A DNA stretch of 64,000 nucleotides from Pseudomonadota bacterium (GTDB lineage Bacteria > Pseudomonadota > Gammaproteobacteria > Steroidobacterales > Steroidobacteraceae): assembly GCA_018241505.1 (NCBI GenBank), contig JAFEDS010000009.1:248001-312000 (forward strand). The letters run 5' to 3'. The notes under the pieces are model-generated. The model saw only the letters and a list, made by a program, of their open reading frames with translations. It did not search any database and was not told the origin of the DNA. Positions 59,936 through 64,000 of the stretch are shown piece by piece; the first letter of the stretch is position 1; each line of letters opens with the position of its first letter. Position numbers and translations under genes: made by a program.

Positions 59936-60422
59936 GGACTAACCCCCGTCGAGCTGTTGTAGATGATCGGCGAGTTGTATTTAACCGGATCGACGCCGCG
60001 GACTGCAGGGGGAAAACGCCTCGCGTGAGCCGGGTTCGCAGCGGATTCGCCTGAAATCAGTCACGACACGGCGGAATTGCCCTGGCGCGATGTCACGGGC
60101 GATCCGGCCGCAGCGGCCGTCCGGAAAATCCGCGAGGCGGGATCTTGCGCGGTGCCGGCCGGGTGCCGCGCTGGCGAAAGCCGGTGCGGCGGGGGCGACG
60201 GCTGCGCGGTGGGTCGGTCGGTGGGCCGTCATTTGACATCGATGTCATGCTAGATCGGTTGCCCGTGTGTCGGAAGCAAAAACACTGCAATGTGGCGGGA
60301 GTAAGAGTAGGAATTGTCGTTTTGGCTGCAACTCGAGTTGTTTTTCCTGCAAGGCGGACGCTGCGGTACGGTTAAATGCCGGGCATTGCGCCGGCGCACT
60401 GTTTGATCATCAGGAGAAGGAA
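59936..60422. promoter_or_regulatory. Divergent control region with two palindromes
   Basis: 487 bases without a gene between the receptor (minus) and dgcN (plus). Two perfect palindromes are present: TGACATCGATGTCA (60234-60247) and CAACTCGAGTTG (60329-60340). A -35-like TTGACA overlaps the first. The first resembles a site for a GntR/LacI-sized dimer; no regulator gene is next to it. The part from 60120 to 60230 is very GC-rich with short repeats and holds no readable gene. Confidence 0.45.
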
Positions 60423-61448
60423 TTGAGCGGCACCATTGTCGAATTCGCGGTTCCCTTTGCCGTGTTTCTGGGGGATGCGAGTGATGAGATCTACACCAAG
60501 ACCGGGTTCGGCCTGATTCAGTGGCGTCGCTCGAGTTGCGCGGGGCAAGTGCGCCTTCCCGGATGCCAGGTCGACACAGGTGTTGCCGATCTAACGGTCG
60601 CCCAGGCGAAGTCAGCAGGAGTCCGAAGCCTCATTGTCGGCTCGGCTGCCGTCGGCGGCGCAATTCCGCCGCACTGGATTGCGACGCTGTGCGAGGCAGC
60701 TTCGCGGGGAATCGATATTGTGGCGGGGCTGCACACACGCCTGGCCGACTTGCCCAACCTTTCCCAGGCCGCCGCGGCGGGTGGCGCCAGGTTGATTGAT
60801 GTGCGCGTGCCGCCTGTCGGGTTGCCGGTCGGCACCGGACGCAAACGCACTGGTTTGCGCCTGCTGACAGTCGGAACTGACTGCGCCTGCGGCAAGAAGT
60901 ATACGGCGCTCGCGCTCGAGCGGGAGATGCGGGCTCGTGGCATGAGTTGCGATTTCCGCGCCTCCGGGCAAACCGGAATCATGATCGCGGGCCGGGGAGT
61001 GCCCATGGATGCCGTGGTGGCGGACTTCGTGACCGGCGCCGCGGAGGTGCTTTCGCCGGACAACGAGCCGCATCACTGGGATTTGATCGAGGGGCAGGGC
61101 AGCATCTTCCACCCCGGCTTCCTGCAGGTGACGATTGGCTTGTTGGTTGGGTCGCAGCCGGATGCCTTCGTGGTCTGTCACGATCCTCTGCGCCAGGAGC
61201 CGCTCGGCTGTTCCGGTTTTGCGATTCCCGCCATTGCCGAGGTGATCGAGCGTACAATCGCGATCGGCCGATTGACGAATCCCGCGATTCGCTGCGTCGG
61301 CATTGCCGTGAATACCGCGAAGATGTCGGGCAGCGCACGCGCCCAACTTCGCGATCAGTACGAGAGTCAGCATGCGCTTCCGTGCGTTGACCCGCTGATT
61401 GACGGGGTGGGCGCCATTGTTGACAGGTTGAACCGGGGAAAGTCGTGA
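60423..61448 (+). CDS. dgcN: DUF1611 protein, D-glutamate N-acetyltransferase-like
   Basis: 341 residues starting at TTG 60423, chosen because AGGAGAAGG lies just before it; the frame is open further upstream but with cysteine-rich, unlike sequence. The P-loop-like TVGTDCACGKKYTALAL and the C-terminal VCHDPLRQEP, plus NTAKMS, match DUF1611. In DgcN-DgcA pairs DgcN acetylates D-glutamate. It overlaps dgcA by GTGA, as expected for that pair. Cytoplasmic. Confidence 0.87.
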   Translation: MSGTIVEFAVPFAVFLGDASDEIYTKTGFGLIQWRRSSCAGQVRLPGCQVDTGVADLTVAQAKSAGVRSLIVGSAAVGGAIPPHWIATLCEAASRGIDIVAGLHTRLADLPNLSQAAAAGGARLIDVRVPPVGLPVGTGRKRTGLRLLTVGTDCACGKKYTALALEREMRARGMSCDFRASGQTGIMIAGRGVPMDAVVADFVTGAAEVLSPDNEPHHWDLIEGQGSIFHPGFLQVTIGLLVGSQPDAFVVCHDPLRQEPLGCSGFAIPAIAEVIERTIAIGRLTNPAIRCVGIAVNTAKMSGSARAQLRDQYESQHALPCVDPLIDGVGAIVDRLNRGKS

Positions 61449-62422
61449 AAATTGGAGTCCACATTGAGCGCTGGCCGACCCGTCAGCCGTTTCGGATCAC
61501 CGATACCACCTGGACCGAATTCGTGTCGGTGGTGGTGGAGATCGCCGCGGATGGCTGTGTAGGGCGGGGCGAGGCGCTGGGTGTCTACTATATCGGTGAG
61601 ACCGCCGACAGTATCGTGAGCCAGATCGATGCGGCCGCGGCGGCGATCGGGGCTGGCATCGATCGGACTGCGCTGCAGAAGCTGCTGCCGCCGGGCGGCG
61701 CGCGCAATGCCATCGATTGTGCGCTGTGGGATCTCGAGGCGAAGCAGGCCGGACGCACGATCTGGGATCTGACCCGGGTGGCGGCCAAGCCCCTCGAGAC
61801 GGTTTTCACCATCGGCCTCGAACCCACGCCGCAGGAGATGGCCGCCAAGGCGGCCGCGGCGACGGCGCATCCGCTGCTGAAAATCAAGCTCAATGCGGAT
61901 CGGCCGCTGGAGCGCTTGCGGGCGATTCGCGCGGCGCGTCCCGATGCGCGGATTGTGGTTGATGCGAACCAGGGCTGGACGTTCGGCCAGCTCCAGGGGC
62001 TTGCCGAAGAATTTGCCTCCCTGGGAGTTGCGTTGATTGAGCAGCCCTTGGCGCGCGGCCGCGACGCAGAGCTGGAGGGATTTCGGTCCCCGGTACCGCT
62101 CTGCGCCGATGAGTCGTGCCTGCATATGGGTGAGTTGGCGCAGGCCGCCAGGCGCTATCAATTTATCAACATCAAGTTGGACAAGGCCGGTGGTCTGACA
62201 CACGGGTTGGAGCTCGCCCACGCCGCGCGCGAGCTGCACCTCGGGCTCATGGTGGGTTGCATGGGCGGCAGCTCGCTGGCCATGGCTCCCTCCTTTGTGG
62301 TCGGCTGCCTGTGCGACTTTGTTGACATCGACGGGCCATTGCTGCAGAAGTCGGATCGATTCCCCGGGCTGCATTACGACGGGGGTCGAGTGGCGGTTTT
62401 CGAGCCGAGCCTCTGGGGCTGA
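61445..62422 (+). CDS. dgcA: Dipeptide epimerase / N-acetyl-D-glutamate racemase-like enolase-family enzyme
   Basis: 325 residues, enolase superfamily. Catalytic and metal residues: Lys146/Lys148 (LLKIKLN), Asp173 (VDANQGW), Glu199 (IEQPLARG), Asp222 (ADESC) and the NIKLDKAGG lysines. These match L-Ala-D/L-Glu epimerases, and next to dgcN it is best read as DgcA, which racemises N-acetyl-D-glutamate. GTG start overlaps the dgcN stop. Convergent with the aldo/keto reductase (6 bases). Confidence 0.87.
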   Translation: MKIGVHIERWPTRQPFRITDTTWTEFVSVVVEIAADGCVGRGEALGVYYIGETADSIVSQIDAAAAAIGAGIDRTALQKLLPPGGARNAIDCALWDLEAKQAGRTIWDLTRVAAKPLETVFTIGLEPTPQEMAAKAAAATAHPLLKIKLNADRPLERLRAIRAARPDARIVVDANQGWTFGQLQGLAEEFASLGVALIEQPLARGRDAELEGFRSPVPLCADESCLHMGELAQAARRYQFINIKLDKAGGLTHGLELAHAARELHLGLMVGCMGGSSLAMAPSFVVGCLCDFVDIDGPLLQKSDRFPGLHYDGGRVAVFEPSLWG

Positions 62423-62428
62423 CTGGAG

Positions 62429-63457
62429 TCAGGGCGTCGGCGCGTCCGAGTCAATCAAACGTTGAGCCTTGAGCGCGGCCCAGAACGCTTCCGGGATGAC
62501 TGCGGAGAGTGCTGCGAGGTTTTGAGTGACCTCGCACGGGCGTGCCGCGCCTGGAATAATCGAAACGACGGCCGGATGCGCCAATGGAAACTGCAGGGCG
62601 GCCGCGGTCAAACTGACGCTATATTCAGCGCAGATGTTTTGAAGTGCCCGGACCTTTGCTAGTACCTCCGGCGAGGCTGTGCCGTAGTTGTACCGGGCGT
62701 TGCCGCCAGGGCCGGTCGCTAGAATGCCGGACGCAAGTGGCGAACCAATAATGACACTGATGCCGCGAGCGACGCAGTCGGCCATCCCGGTATGCAAGGT
62801 GCCCTGATCCAACAGGGTGTAGGGCATGGCGACCAGGACAAAATCGAGGTTGACGCTGCGCGCGGTGACCTCGAGAGCCTTGGCCGTGTTGATTCCCATT
62901 CCAATTGCCTTGATGTCGGCGGATCGTTTCAACTCCTCCAGTGCCTTCATGCCGGACTCGAGCAGGGCCGCCAGATGACCTGGGTATCGGTCGGCGTGAA
63001 CGCTCTCATCCAGGTCGTGAATCAGCAATGCATCGACGGTATCGATACCCAATTGCAGCAGCGCCTGTTCGTACGAGCGCATGAAGCCGCCATAGCTGTA
63101 GTCGAACTTCACGTCGAAGTTGAATCCCCCCTGCCAGGGAGAACGGTCGAAAGTGAGCGGATTGCGGGGACGATGCAGCGTGCGCCCCAGTTTCGTGGTC
63201 AGACAGAATTCGGCGCGCGGTTTCGTACGGAGGAATCCGCCGACGCGCGCTTGACTCAGGCCGCGGCCGTACCAGGGAGCAGTGTCGTAATAACGAACCC
63301 CCAGCTCCCAGGCGGTGTCGAGCGTGGCTCGCGCGTCTGCTTCGTCAACCTTGGCGTACAGCTCGCCCAGATGTGCGGTGCCGAGTCCGAACGTAGGCAA
63401 TTCGAGGGCCGTGGTGCCGATGCGGCGGCGGCTGGAGGTCAGGTTGGCCAAGCTCAC
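62429..63457 (-). CDS. Aldo/keto reductase, L-fucose/aldose dehydrogenase-like
   Basis: 342 residues from GTG 63457, which overlaps the esterase stop (GTGA) and follows GGGAGA. AKR motifs: YYDTAPWYGRGLSQARVG (Asp, Tyr), TTKLGR (Lys) and LLIHDL (His). Close in layout to D-threo-aldose/L-fucose 1-dehydrogenases and pyridoxal dehydrogenases. With RhaT and a COG3618 lactonase nearby it could oxidise a 6-deoxy sugar (fucose or rhamnose) to its lactone. Substrate not shown. Confidence 0.82.
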   Translation of the reverse strand: MSLANLTSSRRRIGTTALELPTFGLGTAHLGELYAKVDEADARATLDTAWELGVRYYDTAPWYGRGLSQARVGGFLRTKPRAEFCLTTKLGRTLHRPRNPLTFDRSPWQGGFNFDVKFDYSYGGFMRSYEQALLQLGIDTVDALLIHDLDESVHADRYPGHLAALLESGMKALEELKRSADIKAIGMGINTAKALEVTARSVNLDFVLVAMPYTLLDQGTLHTGMADCVARGISVIIGSPLASGILATGPGGNARYNYGTASPEVLAKVRALQNICAEYSVSLTAAALQFPLAHPAVVSIIPGAARPCEVTQNLAALSAVIPEAFWAALKAQRLIDSDAPTP

Positions 63458-64000
63458 TCTCTCCCGAACGCGTGCTTCAAGGCCGCGCTCCACGTCGCTC
63501 GAAACGCCACCGAGGTTGGGGCACTCGGCGCAATGATGTCGAAGCCGTGATACGCACCCGGCACGACAGCAAGCTGCGTTGCTACGCCCGAATCGATCAG
63601 CCGCCGCGCGTATTCCATGTCTTCCTCCACGAACAGATCAATCGCCCCGACTCCAATGAACGCCGGCGGCAGCCCGGCAAGATTCGCGGTCCGCGCGGGA
63701 ACAGCGCCCGCAGGCACATTCCGCGAGCCCGCCGGTACGCCCAGCAGAGAGTCCCACCCGAAGCGATTTGATTCCGGTAGCCAGACGTATGCGCCAATGA
63801 AAGGGGGAACCGGGCGCGAGCTGCCGGTCCGATCATCGAGCATCGGATAAATCAACAATTGGAAGGCGATCGGCACTTCGCCACGATCGCGCGCTGCAAT
63901 CGCGAGCCCGGCGGCGTGGCCGCCGCCCGCACTTTCACCTGCGACGGCAATGCGTGATGTATCCACTCCAAGCGTTGCCGCCGAGCGATAGAGCCACTTC
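63454..64000 (-). CDS. Partial alpha/beta-hydrolase, HSL-type esterase
   Basis: The C-terminal ~180 residues of a hormone-sensitive-lipase-type esterase; the start lies beyond the window. The nucleophile motif GESAGGG, the acid region near VGAIDLFVEED and the catalytic His in GAYHGFD are visible, and the frame before the motif (KWLYRSAATLGVDTSRIAV) is typical. It overlaps the aldo/keto reductase by 4 bases. It may remove acetyl groups from a sugar or drug; substrate unknown. Confidence 0.86.
   Translation of the reverse strand, partial: KWLYRSAATLGVDTSRIAVAGESAGGGHAAGLAIAARDRGEVPIAFQLLIYPMLDDRTGSSRPVPPFIGAYVWLPESNRFGWDSLLGVPAGSRNVPAGAVPARTANLAGLPPAFIGVGAIDLFVEEDMEYARRLIDSGVATQLAVVPGAYHGFDIIAPSAPTSVAFRATWSAALKHAFGRE

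Overview
The window is high-GC bacterial chromosome, densely packed with short operons that often use 4-bp ATGA or GTGA stop/start overlaps. The three large TonB-dependent receptors (N-termini of the EVVVTAxKRxERLxDVPxxI kind), Tat-type signal sequences and several L-/D-peptide and glycan hydrolases suggest a Gram-negative, probably a gammaproteobacterium of the Steroidobacteraceae/Nevskiales/Xanthomonadales type. That placement is inferred from protein style only. No rRNA, tRNA, CRISPR array or complete mobile element was seen.

Layout. 1-2.6 kb: end of an unknown gene, an MFS carrier and a secreted unknown protein. 3.0-10.8 kb: a cyanophycin operon (isoaspartyl dipeptidase, cyanophycinase, cyanophycin synthetase, a second stand-alone Mur-ligase-like protein) followed by a DenD-like dehydrogenase. 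10.9-13.2 kb (minus): Tat-exported M19 dipeptidase and a quinone-oxidoreductase-like enzyme. 13.5-24.3 kb: a beta-lactamase-fold hydrolase, then an apparent four-gene operon (TonB receptor; S9 peptidase fused to an N-acyl-D-amino-acid deacylase; YtcJ-like amidohydrolase; ACC deaminase) with an Lrp-type regulator tail to tail. 24.5-27.5 kb: two secreted proteins of unknown role. 27.5-33.9 kb: a broken vapC, regulators, DUF1272, an amidase/MFS pair, a LysR regulator and a JmjC/cupin protein. 34.1-36.7 kb (minus): an arsenic operon arsC-arsR-arsI-arsN2-aqpS that ends against the remnant of an SDR gene. 36.8-44.0 kb (minus): six genes for a membrane complex of the hydrogenase-4/complex-I family whose large subunit has lost all four nickel cysteines, so it is a hydrogenase-related (Ehr-type) complex and not a hydrogenase. 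44.0-46.6 kb: ribbon-helix-helix, spermidine-synthase-like, Lrp and AraC proteins. 46.6-57.7 kb: serine hydrolase, TonB receptor whose start is buried in a hairpin, GH106 alpha-L-rhamnosidase, COG3618 lactonase-type amidohydrolase, a VanX-type dipeptidase with a gutted beta-lactamase domain, and RhaT. 57.7-64 kb: TonB receptor, divergent dgcN-dgcA, an aldo/keto reductase and the end of an esterase.

How it fits together. Much of the window looks like scavenging and storage of nitrogen from unusual peptides: beta-aspartyl links (IadA, CphB), D-amino acids and D-peptides (M19 dipeptidase, D-aminoacylase domain, VanX, DgcN/DgcA), and ACC or D-amino acids (ACC deaminase). Three outer-membrane receptors would supply substrates, and plant rhamnosides are handled by GH106 and RhaT. 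The least described candidates are the S9/D-aminoacylase/ACC-deaminase operon, the nickel-free hydrogenase-like complex, and the cyanophycin operon with a Lys-to-Glu change in its isoaspartyl dipeptidase.
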